DNA from: Candidatus Gastranaerophilales bacterium
Lineage (GTDB): Bacteria; Cyanobacteriota; Vampirovibrionia; Gastranaerophilales; Gastranaerophilaceae
Assembly: GCA_944323135.1 (NCBI GenBank)
Contig: CALURI010000011.1
Span: 1-64,000, forward strand
Direction of reading: 5' to 3'
Length of the DNA: 64,000 nt
Shown: positions 8,220-16,971 of the stretch, piece by piece
How positions within the stretch are numbered: the first letter of the stretch is position 1
Layout of the letters: the number at the start of each line of letters is the position of its first letter
Translations under genes and position numbers: made by a program
Notes under the pieces: generated by a model
What the model was told of the DNA's origin: nothing
Database searches by the model: none
What the model saw: only the letters and a program-made list of their open reading frames with translations

Positions 8220-8870
8220 TTAAATTCTGTGCGGGTAATCCTTACTGATTTTCCAACCGTCGTAAATTATTAATGCAGTACAAAACTCATTGCTTGGACG
8301 ATTTCTGTCTTTACACATATCTTTTAACTCATCTCTTGTATAATTTTTCACTGCCCAAGCAACATTACCGTCAAAGTAAAATACAAATACAGACTTTCCG
8401 GCAGCTTCAGATAAACTGTCATTTCCTTCATTTAACTCTTTGCAAATCCTGGCTTTAGGGCAGAAAAATAAATAGGTACCTGCAAGGTTTGAAGATTTAT
8501 CCGTATCATATAAACGTCTAAGATAGAATGCAGAACCGTCTTTTAAATACGCAAATGCACCATATTGTCCTTTTACGACGTCAATCATTTCCATATATGG
8601 TTTGTAATATTCGTTTATCAAATTTTCTGCACCTGCAGGATCATCTTTATCAATGTAATCAGCAATCTGTCCGAGACTTGTCCCTAGACTTCCATTATCA
8701 TACTGCATACGCCTATAGGTTTGACTAACAATCGAAGAAAATTTTTTCAAAGATGTTTCAATAACACTTCTTCTATGGTTTGCGATAAGTGCAGGCATTG
8801 TCATAGCTGCGACGACACCAATAATTCCAAGTGTTATCAGTACTTCCGCTAAAGTAAAACCTTTTTTCAT
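8220..8870 (-). CDS. Type IV pilin-like (pseudopilin) protein
   Basis: 216 residues. MKKG|FTLAEVLITLGIIGVV is a canonical prepilin peptidase site (Gly before Phe, Glu at +5) followed by the hydrophobic assembly helix. The periplasmic part ends with a cysteine pair and DGWKISKDYPHRI, a C-terminal signature shared with the genes at 949 and 32216. AGGAG lies 6 bases before the ATG. It probably is a minor pilin or a pseudopilin of a type II secretion/type IV pilus system encoded elsewhere. It is divergent from the small HTH-like gene at 9012. Confidence 0.88.
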   Translation of the reverse strand: MKKGFTLAEVLITLGIIGVVAAMTMPALIANHRRSVIETSLKKFSSIVSQTYRRMQYDNGSLGTSLGQIADYIDKDDPAGAENLINEYYKPYMEMIDVVKGQYGAFAYLKDGSAFYLRRLYDTDKSSNLAGTYLFFCPKARICKELNEGNDSLSEAAGKSVFVFYFDGNVAWAVKNYTRDELKDMCKDRNRPSNEFCTALIIYDGWKISKDYPHRI

Positions 8871-8917
8871 ACCCGCTCCTCTGTGTAAAGTTTTTATAAT
8901 ATAAAACCTTAATATAA

Positions 8918-8943
8918 ATCTATTTATAGATGTATATATCTAT
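8918..8943. promoter_or_regulatory. Candidate operator between pilin-like and HTH-like genes
   Basis: Three ATCTAT half-sites occur: 8918, an inverted copy at 8926 forming the palindrome ATCTATTTATAGAT, and 8938. They lie in the 141-bp divergent intergenic region in a place suited to regulate both genes. The DNA is very AT-rich, so chance is possible. Confidence 0.4.
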
Positions 8944-9011
8944 TATTATAAAATATATACCAGAAATTGTCAATATAATCAACAAAAAGTAAAATTTATC
9001 ATGAGGTATAT

Positions 9012-9236
9012 ATGACAGGACGAGAATTTGTTAAAATTTTACTTGCAAAAGAATGTATGACATTAACAGAATTGGCTAAAATTGCATCTGAAAATAGCGG
9101 CAAAAAAATTACAATGGACGGCTTATCACATAAAATGAGATTAGGTACATTAAGATTTGATGACGCAGAATTTTTTGCAAAGTTGCTCGGCTATGAAATT
9201 GAATTAAAGAAAATAATAAATAATACTCAAGATTAA
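9012..9236 (+). CDS. Small helix-turn-helix-like protein
   Basis: 74 residues: MTGREFVKILLAKECMTLTE, then LAKIASENSGKKITMDGLSH and KMRLGTLRFDDAEFFAKLLGYEIEL. The spacing of short helices (a T-x-x-E-L-A motif followed by DGLSHKMRLGTL) resembles small phage-repressor-like or DUF6471-type HTH proteins; I did not recognise a precise family. GAGG precedes the ATG. It is divergent from the pilin-like gene at 8220, as in the two XRE pairs, and is probably its regulator (inference). Confidence 0.75.
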   Translation: MTGREFVKILLAKECMTLTELAKIASENSGKKITMDGLSHKMRLGTLRFDDAEFFAKLLGYEIELKKIINNTQD

Positions 9237-9282
9237 TTTATATATATCGTATAGCTATATTCAAATAACAATTCTATGTTAA

Positions 9283-10515
9283 TTAACTATTTTTATAATT
9301 TTTGATAAATCTGGAACTTGATATTAAATTCGAATTTTGAACATCTGATTTATGAATAGAATTTATAGCCTCATTAGAGAGGTTTAAATTTTCATCACGA
9401 TAAAATATACCTGCTTTTGATTTTATAAGCCCTAAATCGTATTCTGAGAGTTCATATTTTATAAGCGAATTATTTTTAACTGCAATAGTGCCTGTAAATT
9501 TATTAGCAGATTCGGAAAATATTTTTCCAACATGAAAACCGGCATTCAAAAATGCATTTCTAACAAGTGCAGAATTTGAATAAGTTAATATCATTCCATC
9601 ATTATCAAGATGAGTATATAAAAGTTTAAAAAAATCTAATGTCCAAAGACAAGGACATTTTGCAGGTGTAAATGCATCTAAAAATATGTAATTATATATT
9701 TGAGTATCATTTTTAACAGCTTGTCTTGCATCTGAAATGTTTAAGTTGAAATTAAAATCAAGTAATTTAAGGGTATTTAAAGCGTTTTTATAGCTAGGAG
9801 AAATATACTTATAATATATATTATGTAAGAAGGCAGACAAACATGTAAAAAAGGTATATTTACTCTCTACAGATTTTAAAAAGGCCATTAATCTCATTAA
9901 ATCTTTGTCAAAAAATTGTTTATATTCTTTGCTTTTTAAAATTTCGATTATATCGTTATCAATTTGATTTATTAAATTTAATAATAGAATTATATTAACT
10001 TCTTTTTTTAATTTAAATTTTCTAATTATTTTTTCTGATAGCATTCTTTGAATTTTTTCTTGCTTAAATGATAATTGTGAATTTCTATGATTTATATTTT
10101 CACCATTTACAAAAAATGGAGAAAGTAATGCTAAATTTTTATCATTGTCGATTGCATGGATATAAACTTTAAATTTTTTTTCATTTCTTACAGATTTTTT
10201 AGAAGATATTAATTTTTTATTATTGGTATATATCTCATCGATATTAATATTATTATCGGTATATATCGTTTCGTTATAGATAAAATCTATTAATAAATTT
10301 AAAAAACTTTTTGAGTTATAACCAATTCCATAACAAATGTCTAAAATTTTTATTTCGTTATTTTTTTTTAAATAATTTTTTATATTTGACGGAAGAATAA
10401 ATTTTTCATAAGCTTCAGTAAGAGCGCCATAAGTTGAGTGGTAAATATCATCTGCTACGGGTGAAAAAAGCCCTACTGAACCGTCATTTGTAAAATAAGG
10501 GTATAGCTTATACAT
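9283..10515 (-). CDS. MnmC-like tRNA methyltransferase-domain protein
   Basis: 410 residues. The start (YPYFTNDGSVGLFSPVADDIYHSTYGA), the SAM-binding motif LDICYGIGYNSKSF and the later DAFTPAKCPCLWTLDFF match the methyltransferase domain of MnmC (DUF752), which completes the mnm5s2U34 wobble modification of tRNA. The FAD oxidase domain of bifunctional MnmC is absent, and the central region is expanded with lysine-rich low-complexity sequence compared with the usual roughly 240-aa domain. The ATG is preceded by a consensus promoter only 6 nt away and no Shine-Dalgarno, suggesting a leaderless mRNA. Confidence 0.8.
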   Translation of the reverse strand: MYKLYPYFTNDGSVGLFSPVADDIYHSTYGALTEAYEKFILPSNIKNYLKKNNEIKILDICYGIGYNSKSFLNLLIDFIYNETIYTDNNINIDEIYTNNKKLISSKKSVRNEKKFKVYIHAIDNDKNLALLSPFFVNGENINHRNSQLSFKQEKIQRMLSEKIIRKFKLKKEVNIILLLNLINQIDNDIIEILKSKEYKQFFDKDLMRLMAFLKSVESKYTFFTCLSAFLHNIYYKYISPSYKNALNTLKLLDFNFNLNISDARQAVKNDTQIYNYIFLDAFTPAKCPCLWTLDFFKLLYTHLDNDGMILTYSNSALVRNAFLNAGFHVGKIFSESANKFTGTIAVKNNSLIKYELSEYDLGLIKSKAGIFYRDENLNLSNEAINSIHKSDVQNSNLISSSRFIKNYKNS

Positions 10516-10521
10516 AAGCGT

Positions 10522-10550
10522 ATTATAGAATATATAACAATATTTGGCAA
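10522..10550 (-). promoter_or_regulatory. Sigma70-type promoter of the MnmC-like gene, leaderless
   Basis: On the minus strand TTGCCA (10550-10545), a 17-bp spacer and TATAAT (10527-10522) are followed after 6 nt by the ATG at 10515. The transcript would start at or next to the start codon. Confidence 0.65.
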
Positions 10551-10638
10551 ATTATTATCTTTTTGATATAATGTTTGTGAAATTATCAGAATAGCTGTAT
10601 ATAACTGATATAAATTTATTACTACTAATGAGGAAACT

Positions 10639-11586
10639 ATGAAAATCAGTGTAAAAGTACCGGCTTCAACCTCAAATTTAGGTCCGGGTTTTGATTGTAT
10701 AGGTATGGCTTTGCCGATATATAATACAATTACAATAGAAGAAACAGTTTTACCGGGAACCGGAATTGAAATAAACGTATTAAACGATAATGCAACCTCT
10801 GATGACCTTTTAACAGAACATATTCCTATGGACGAAAACAGCATTATTTACAAGGCTGTTGAACTTCTGTATAATTCTATCGGGCAAACTCCGAGTGAAT
10901 TAAAAATTACTGTTCAATCTCAAATACCTATTGCCAGAGGATTAGGGAGCAGTGCATCTGTAATAGTCGGAGGTTTGCTGGCAGCCAATGAGCTTTTAGG
11001 GCATCCGGCAGATGAAGTTGCACTTTTATCAATAGCAACCGAAGTTGAAGGACATCCCGATAACGTTACACCATCAATTGTTGGCGGACTTGTATTAACT
11101 TCTTTAGAAGATGACGGAAGTGTTGTTTACAGAAAACTTGATTGGCCTGAAGAATGGCAAATTACCGTCTGTATACCTGATTATGAATTATCAACTGAAA
11201 TTTCTCGTTCAGTTATTCCTAAAGAGGTTCCGCTTCAAGATGCAGTGTTTAACGCAAAACGCCTTGCTATGTTTATTCAAGCAATAAATACAAAAGATTC
11301 AGATTTAATGAAAATGGCGCTGCAAGATAAATTACACCAACCATACAGAATGAAATTAGTTCCGGGATTAGATAAAATTATGGATAACCTAAAGCATGAA
11401 GAAAATGTTTTAGGATGTGTGTTAAGCGGTGCAGGACCGGCAATAATTGTAATATCTCAGAAAAATAATTTAGAAAGAATTAAATCTATTATTAATGATA
11501 CTTGGGAAGAAATGAACGTTAAAGTTAATATTATGACTTTACCTGTTGAAACTCAAGGGGCACAAATTATTAATGTTAATGAATAA
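10639..11586 (+). CDS. thrB: Homoserine kinase
   Basis: Phosphorylates homoserine to O-phosphohomoserine in threonine biosynthesis. The 315-residue protein has the GHMP-kinase opening VKVPASTSNLGPGFDCIGMAL, the ATP loop PIARGLGSSAS (97-107), the EGHPDNVTPSIVGG substrate motif, and a C-terminal LSGAGPAIIVI motif. GAGGAAA lies just before the ATG. No thrA or thrC is adjacent. It is followed by a strong bidirectional hairpin. Confidence 0.95.
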   Translation: MKISVKVPASTSNLGPGFDCIGMALPIYNTITIEETVLPGTGIEINVLNDNATSDDLLTEHIPMDENSIIYKAVELLYNSIGQTPSELKITVQSQIPIARGLGSSASVIVGGLLAANELLGHPADEVALLSIATEVEGHPDNVTPSIVGGLVLTSLEDDGSVVYRKLDWPEEWQITVCIPDYELSTEISRSVIPKEVPLQDAVFNAKRLAMFIQAINTKDSDLMKMALQDKLHQPYRMKLVPGLDKIMDNLKHEENVLGCVLSGAGPAIIVISQKNNLERIKSIINDTWEEMNVKVNIMTLPVETQGAQIINVNE

Positions 11587-11619
11587 AACTTTATAAGCAA
11601 AATAAAATATTATTATTTA

Positions 11620-11650
11620 AAAGGCTCCCTTTTATAGGGGAGCCTCTTAT
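11620..11650. terminator. Bidirectional terminator between thrB and the 11656 gene
   Basis: AGGCTCCC at 11622-11629 pairs with GGGAGCCT at 11638-11645 around a TTTTATAG loop. U-rich sequence follows on the minus side (TTTTAAATAATA) and a weaker one on the plus side. It sits between two convergent genes. Confidence 0.75.
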
Positions 11651-11655
11651 ATTTA

Positions 11656-12198
11656 TTAAGCTTGTCCTGTGTAATCCGGAGTCAAACCTTTTACACCAGC
11701 TTTTTCTTCTTCTTTCTTTGCATCGTATTCTGCTTGTGCTATCTTCAGTCTTGATTCAAGATTATCTTTTTCTGTTTGTAAACTGTCTTCTAAATCTTTT
11801 AACGGTTGAAGCATTGATTCTCTTTGCATTTCAAACATATTCTGCCACATACTTTGAGCTTGAGCTGTCTGCATTGATATCATCTGCTGTGCATAAGTAT
11901 AAGAGTTAATTTGATCTTTTGATAGATTACCAAATGCTGCTAATGCATCATTTGAAGACATATTGCCACTGAAACCCGGGATACCTAAAGCTTGCATTGC
12001 CCCATACATGCCATACTGCATTTGTGATTGCATTGCAGCCTTCATATTTCTTTCTTGAGTCTGGAACATTTTCTCCATGTCACCAACTTCTCTGGTGACA
12101 CGACGCAAACGGCTTTGTACGCTTGTCATTTGATACTGTAGATCTCTGACAAGTTTTCCGGCCATTAATTTACCATATGCGCCTGATAGAAAACCCAT
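11656..12198 (-). CDS. Coiled-coil protein, MGFLSGAYGKLMAGK family
   Basis: 180 residues, no recognised domain. The N-terminal third (DLQYQMTSVQSRLRRVTREV) and the C-terminal third (DLEDSLQTEKDNLESRLKIA) are heptad-like and should form coiled coils; the middle is Gln/Met-rich (MQYGMYGAMQALGIPGFSGN). There is no signal peptide. The size and two-helix layout recall small secreted or filament-forming subunits and share the style of the 401-aa protein at 38963. Function unknown. Confidence 0.7.
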   Translation of the reverse strand: MGFLSGAYGKLMAGKLVRDLQYQMTSVQSRLRRVTREVGDMEKMFQTQERNMKAAMQSQMQYGMYGAMQALGIPGFSGNMSSNDALAAFGNLSKDQINSYTYAQQMISMQTAQAQSMWQNMFEMQRESMLQPLKDLEDSLQTEKDNLESRLKIAQAEYDAKKEEEKAGVKGLTPDYTGQA

Positions 12199-12440
12199 GA
12201 CTAATATCCTTTATTTTTTGTCCTCGTAAATATATAAAGTATTATATATATGTTAAAATTGCCTTTTTTATCTAATTTGTTAACATTTCTTTACAAAAAA
12301 TTTACAAAGTTAATATATTTAATTTTAAAACTAAAGAAATAAAAGAAATACTATAAAAAAAATATAGCCTGTATAAGTAATGTAATAAAGAAATTGCATG
12401 TAATATAATTTCTTGATAAAATCAATTTAAAGGAGGCTTT

Positions 12441-13490
12441 ATGCTAAAAAAAAGGTTCTGGACAACAAAAAATATAATTTTTACGATTCTTGTAATATGT
12501 TTGTTATTAATTTTGCCTAAAATAATAGGGATTTTGATGTTATTTTTCGGAGCATATGTTATTGCATGTGCACTAAATCCTTTTGTTAGGAAATTAATGA
12601 TTAGAATGAAAAACAGAACCGCAGCATCATCCATTGTTTTATTCGGTTCAGTAGCTTGTGTTATTGCACTTTTTATACCTATTATTTTTGTTGCATACAA
12701 AGAAATTAAAACATTCTTACTATTGCTGCCTGCAAAAATTTCAGAGGTATCTAATTTTATTTTAAATACAGAAATTAACGGTCATACATTGCCTGAAATA
12801 TTTCCGAGCGACTCAATTTTCGGTAATACAACATCTTTTGCACAAGGATTTTTAAACCAGTCTTGGAGCCTCACTATTACAATATTCCAACTTTTAATGG
12901 TTTCTGTAGCTTTAACAATGATTGTTTATTATATTCTTGTTGACAAAGCTTATTTGAAACAAAAATTTCTTGAATTTTTCCCTCCTGATTTAAAAGAAAA
13001 AGCTGATGAAATACTTTCTAATATTAGCAATAAAGTCGGAGGTTATGTAAGGGCACAAATACTTTCAATGGCTGCAGTAGGTATAATGATGGCTATTGTT
13101 CTGATTATTCTTGGAATTGAATATGCCACTCTTCTTGGGCTTATAACAGGTTTATTAGATATTGTTCCAATTTTAGGACCTACAATAGCGCTGGGTATCA
13201 TAATTCTTGTCGCTTATCCTGCAAGTCTTGTAAAAATAATTTTAATAATTATTGGATTTCTTGCAGTACAACAAATTTCAAATTACGTTGTAAGACCAGT
13301 TTTATTTGGAAAATTGATGGAATTACACCCTTTAATGATATTCTTGGCATTATTTCTTGCAGAAGAGTTTCTAGGGTTCTGGGGAGTAATTTTATCTCCG
13401 GCAATAGCTGCAACAATATGCGTTTTAATAGATGAATTATACTTAAATCCTATTAATCAAAAAATTAAGGAGTCTGATGAAGATAACTGA
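12441..13490 (+). CDS. AI-2E family transporter (PerM/YdiK-like)
   Basis: 349-residue polytopic inner-membrane protein with about eight hydrophobic segments, a central loop, and the family features LGIEYATLLGLITGLLDIVPILGP and a C-terminal ILSPAIAAT segment. Relatives export autoinducer-2 or act as Na+/H+ antiporters or permeases; the substrate here is open. AAAGGAGG precedes the ATG. The last 14 bp overlap the radical SAM gene, so the two are probably co-transcribed. Confidence 0.88.
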   Translation: MLKKRFWTTKNIIFTILVICLLLILPKIIGILMLFFGAYVIACALNPFVRKLMIRMKNRTAASSIVLFGSVACVIALFIPIIFVAYKEIKTFLLLLPAKISEVSNFILNTEINGHTLPEIFPSDSIFGNTTSFAQGFLNQSWSLTITIFQLLMVSVALTMIVYYILVDKAYLKQKFLEFFPPDLKEKADEILSNISNKVGGYVRAQILSMAAVGIMMAIVLIILGIEYATLLGLITGLLDIVPILGPTIALGIIILVAYPASLVKIILIIIGFLAVQQISNYVVRPVLFGKLMELHPLMIFLALFLAEEFLGFWGVILSPAIAATICVLIDELYLNPINQKIKESDEDN

Positions 13491-15015
13491 GCAATATTTG
13501 TATAACCCAAAAAATATTGATAAAAATAGCAATTTTGCTATGTGGATGGCATTTCCCGGTACTTATTCTTTTTCAATGTCTTCTTTAGGATATTTGTGGA
13601 TGTATAAGACAATTGACAGCCAAACTGATGTCAATATTGAACGAATTTGCTTAGATACTGAAAAAACAAGATACAATATATCCGAAGTTAAACTTTTTGG
13701 ATTTTCATTTTCATTTGATACAGATTTTCTAACTATATTTTCGATGTTAGAAAAATACAACCTACCGTTAAAAGCCGCAGAAAGAGAGAAATTCCCCTTA
13801 ATTTTTGCAGGCGGGCCTGTTGTGACTGCTAATCCTGAACCTTATAAAGATTTTTTTGATTTTTTTATCATAGGAGACGGAGAAGATATAAATATTCAAG
13901 CTGTAAAAATATGCAAGGAAAATCAAGGTAAACCTAAAAAAAATATCCTTAAACTGCTTTCAGAAATTGAAGGTATTTATGTACCAGAATTTTCAAAAAA
14001 CGTCCAAAAACTTACCAAAAAACTTGATGAATGCATATATACACCTATTTTAAGCGAGAATGCTTTTTTTAAAAATACATTTATTATTGAAATGGCTCGC
14101 GGATGCTTTAACAGATGCGGTTTCTGTCTTGCATCTTACCTTAATTTACCGCTAAGATGTACTCCTTACAATGAACTTATTCAAACCATTGACTTTGGCT
14201 TAAATCATACAAATAAGATTGCTCTTTTAGGTGCACAGATTAGTGCTCACCCGCAATTTCATGATGTTTGCAAATACATATATGATAAAATTCAAAACGA
14301 TGAAAAAATAGAGATGAGTTTGTCTTCGCTACGTGTTGATGCAGTAACTCCTGATGTTATAAAAACACTTGCAGCTGCAGGACAAAAAAATTCAACACTT
14401 GCTATTGAAGCAGGTAGTGAGAGATTAAGAAAAGTAATAAATAAAAATTTATCTGAAGAACAAATTTTTAATGCTGTAAAAATAGCAAGAGAAAATGGAC
14501 TTAAGGGCTTAAAATTTTATGGAATGATAGGACTTCCGACAGAAACACAAGAAGACTTACAGGCTATTATTGAACTTGCAAAAAAAATAAAAAAAGAAAA
14601 CAAAGGTTTTGATATATCATTCGGGTTTTCAAGTTTTGTTCCTAAACCACATACACCTTTTCAGTGGTGCGGCAGGGAAAATACAAAGTCTCTTGAAAAT
14701 AAAAGTGCTTTTTTAAAAAAAGAACTGCATAAAATTGGTATTACCTGCCATGTTTCAAGTATCAAATGGGATTATTGGCAAGCAGTATTATCTCGCGGGG
14801 ATTCTTCTTTAAGCGATTTTATTGTAGAAACTTATAAATTGGGAGGGAAACTCGGCTCCTTCAAAGCTGCTGCAAAAAAATATAATATAAATACAGATTA
14901 CTTTGCATACGAAAATCTTTCTTACGAAAACGAATTACCCTGGGATTTTATACAAGTACAACCGGGCAAAGAATTTTTGATAAAAGAAAATCAACGTCTT
15001 TTAACTGCTACATAG
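13477..15015 (+). CDS. Radical SAM protein with N-terminal B12-binding-like domain
   Basis: 512 residues. The [4Fe-4S] motif CX3CX2C is Cys210, Cys214, Cys217 (RGCFNRCGFC). Residues 1-200 form a cobalamin-binding-like domain ending in FPLIFAGGPVVTANPEP and FFIIGDGE. The C-terminal part contains KPHTPFQWCGRE. This matches an uncharacterised group of B12/radical SAM proteins (TIGR03960-like), some linked to tRNA or cofactor methylthiolation; the reaction is unknown. Its start overlaps the upstream transporter by 14 bp and its end overlaps the convergent gene by 8 bp. Confidence 0.85.
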   Translation: MKITEQYLYNPKNIDKNSNFAMWMAFPGTYSFSMSSLGYLWMYKTIDSQTDVNIERICLDTEKTRYNISEVKLFGFSFSFDTDFLTIFSMLEKYNLPLKAAEREKFPLIFAGGPVVTANPEPYKDFFDFFIIGDGEDINIQAVKICKENQGKPKKNILKLLSEIEGIYVPEFSKNVQKLTKKLDECIYTPILSENAFFKNTFIIEMARGCFNRCGFCLASYLNLPLRCTPYNELIQTIDFGLNHTNKIALLGAQISAHPQFHDVCKYIYDKIQNDEKIEMSLSSLRVDAVTPDVIKTLAAAGQKNSTLAIEAGSERLRKVINKNLSEEQIFNAVKIARENGLKGLKFYGMIGLPTETQEDLQAIIELAKKIKKENKGFDISFGFSSFVPKPHTPFQWCGRENTKSLENKSAFLKKELHKIGITCHVSSIKWDYWQAVLSRGDSSLSDFIVETYKLGGKLGSFKAAAKKYNINTDYFAYENLSYENELPWDFIQVQPGKEFLIKENQRLLTAT

Positions 15016-15631
15016 GAGTATAGTCACAATACATAAGACTTGACCATTTTTCATAATAACTAATTTGAGTTGCACTTCCTGATTTTATGTATATACGGTG
15101 CAATGAACTGTGTGGAATATTTAGAGCACAAGCCACAGCAGCTTTGATAATATCTTTGTGAGTAACGATTATTATTCTTGATCCAATATTATTCTCAATT
15201 ATGTTGTTTATAGATTTTTCAACTCTTGTTATAAAATTAGTTACACTTTCGGCATCTTCAGGCACCGAAATTTCCGGACAATTAATAAATTTTTCTAATT
15301 CATTAGGATATTTTTCGTCTACCTGTTCAAAAGATAAGCCGTTAAACTTTCCACATTTTCGCGGATGAAGATCTTCAATGGTTTCAATATTCTGCTTAAA
15401 TAATTTCGCTATCATTGCCGCAGATTGCACACAGCGTGTTGCAGGAGAAGTAAAAATTTTATCATTTTTTATACCTCTGTTCTTTAAAAATTCGCATATT
15501 TTTTCTATTTCTTCTTGTCCTGCATCATTTAAAGGCGGGTAATCTTCTGAATCAGTAAACCTGTCATCCTCACTGTATATTGTAGAACCGTTACATATAA
15601 AAGTTATTTTACATTTTCTGCTAAAATACAT
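15008..15631 (-). CDS. Histidine phosphatase superfamily pseudoenzyme
   Basis: 207 residues with the phosphoglycerate-mutase-like fold: PPLNDAGQEEIEKICEFL, TSPATRCVQSA (Arg66) and IIIVTHKDIIKAAV (His158) are all recognisable. The catalytic RHG is replaced by Cys13-Asn14-Gly15 (TFICNGST), so the phospho-accepting histidine and its arginine are gone, and the usual acidic proton donor in LxE is Pro in LHPRKCG. It probably lacks phosphatase activity and may bind a phospho-ligand or partner. The remaining fold is otherwise full length. It is convergent with the radical SAM gene. Confidence 0.85.
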   Translation of the reverse strand: MYFSRKCKITFICNGSTIYSEDDRFTDSEDYPPLNDAGQEEIEKICEFLKNRGIKNDKIFTSPATRCVQSAAMIAKLFKQNIETIEDLHPRKCGKFNGLSFEQVDEKYPNELEKFINCPEISVPEDAESVTNFITRVEKSINNIIENNIGSRIIIVTHKDIIKAAVACALNIPHSSLHRIYIKSGSATQISYYEKWSSLMYCDYTPM

Positions 15632-15705
15632 AATTTCACCTCATTTTCTTTATTATATCACTATTTTGTTGTATAATCAAGAAAAATAAAGAAAAGGAGT
15701 ATGTC

Positions 15706-16200
15706 ATGAGAGGAAAAGCTTTTAAATTCGGAGATAACATTTCAACTGATCACATTGCGCCAGGCAGATTATTCCACCTGCGTTCCAATTTGCCGGAATT
15801 TGCAAAACATGTTTTGGAAGATGCAGATCCAAATTTTGCATCATCAATGAAAAAAGGTGATTTTGTTGTTGGCGGATCAAATTTCGGTTTAGGCTCTTCA
15901 CGTGAACATGCACCGCAAATTATAAAAATCGCCGGAGTAGGAGCTGTAATTGCTAAATCGTTTGCAAGAATATTCTATAGAAATGCCATAAATATAGGAC
16001 TTCTTGCTATTGAAGCTGATACAGATGCAATTGATGCCGGTGATGAACTTGATTTAGATATTGAAAAAGGAATACTTACAGATATTACAAACGGGGCTAT
16101 AATCCCTATAGAGCCACTTCCTCCTGTTATGATTAAGCTGCTGGAAGATGGCGGGCTTGTTGAACATATTAAGAAAAACGGTGATTTTAAACTGGTTTAG
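15706..16200 (+). CDS. leuD: 3-isopropylmalate/homoaconitate dehydratase small subunit (LeuD type)
   Basis: 164-residue swivel-domain subunit of a heterodimeric aconitase-family hydro-lyase. Signatures are FGDNISTDHIAPGR near the start and GSNFGLGSSREHAP in the middle, typical of the short bacterial/archaeal-type LeuD/HacB. It needs the Fe-S large subunit, probably the product of 59271-60512, which lies 43 kb away. Substrate (isopropylmalate, homoaconitate or even citrate) cannot be decided from sequence. A run of AAAAGGAG lies before the ATG. Only 3 bp separate its end from the convergent membrane protein gene. Confidence 0.9.
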   Translation: MRGKAFKFGDNISTDHIAPGRLFHLRSNLPEFAKHVLEDADPNFASSMKKGDFVVGGSNFGLGSSREHAPQIIKIAGVGAVIAKSFARIFYRNAINIGLLAIEADTDAIDAGDELDLDIEKGILTDITNGAIIPIEPLPPVMIKLLEDGGLVEHIKKNGDFKLV

Positions 16201-16203
16201 TTT

Positions 16204-16881
16204 CTACCAGTATTTTAAAGCATTAAGCATTTGAGTTGCCTTATTGCTGTCTTTATTTGTTAATCTTATATATTTTTGCGAGGAAGAATTAATTACACAC
16301 ATCGTTTTCCCGCAATATTTTAAAAATGATGACATCAATGAATAATCAGAGGCTCTTTGTCTTTGCTCATTGCATTCCTCAAGGCTGTTGCAAATTTTTG
16401 ATGCACCGTAATTTCCGATATTCATACTGCTGAAACTTCTATTTGTGTAAGCATACAAGCTGTAAATTTGAGCATTTTTTTTGGTACTTAAATAATTTTG
16501 AACAGATGAATTGAAAGCAGCAGAAGAATCGTCATAAATATAAAAAACAACTTTCTTATTTGAATTAAATAAAAAAGTCCATAAATGCGAAGTTTTCACT
16601 CCTCTTAATACAGCTTCAGGAATTCTTGCGACCTGATACCCCTCGAAAGTTTCATTATTCCCTGAATTTTTCGAACCAGTATTTTTATAATTTTTACCTG
16701 CATTTTTACCTAAAGAAGAATTAGATAAATTCGCACCTAAATTATTAAAAGCATCCGCAAAATCCTTTACCCCGAAACCTTTTAAAAAACCTGTAAAATA
16801 AGCTATAGCAAGTATAACGAGAATACAAGCAAAAAAACTTGCGATATCAGCTAACTTTTCCTTCATCTCATTTTTTTTCAT
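16204..16881 (-). CDS. Membrane-anchored protein, thioredoxin-like fold possible
   Basis: 225 residues, not recognised. A basic N-terminus is followed by one membrane helix (about 14-34, FFACILVILAIAYFTGF), a low-complexity Asn/Ser/Gly linker (LGKNAGKNYKNTGSKNSGNN), and a soluble domain from about 85. The strand VVFYIYDD and the terminal YIRLTNKDSNKATQMLNALKYW recall thioredoxin-like proteins, but no CxxC is present; other cysteines (KICNSLEECNEQ, YCGKTMC) could form disulfides outside the membrane. AGGAG precedes the ATG. Function unknown. Confidence 0.7.
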   Translation of the reverse strand: MKKNEMKEKLADIASFFACILVILAIAYFTGFLKGFGVKDFADAFNNLGANLSNSSLGKNAGKNYKNTGSKNSGNNETFEGYQVARIPEAVLRGVKTSHLWTFLFNSNKKVVFYIYDDSSAAFNSSVQNYLSTKKNAQIYSLYAYTNRSFSSMNIGNYGASKICNSLEECNEQRQRASDYSLMSSFLKYCGKTMCVINSSSQKYIRLTNKDSNKATQMLNALKYW

Positions 16882-16936
16882 AAAACTCTCCTGTCAAAAA
16901 AATTATATAGCATTATTAAGATATTGGCAAGATTTG

Positions 16937-16966
16937 TTGACATAAAAGCTTGCGTGTTGTTTAATA
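16937..16966 (+). promoter_or_regulatory. Sigma70-type promoter of rpsL-rpsG
   Basis: TTGACA at 16937-16942, a 17-bp spacer and TTTAAT at 16960-16965 (or TTAATA one base later with an extended TG). The implied transcript has a leader of about 160 nt. Confidence 0.65.
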
Positions 16967-16971
16967 AAGTT

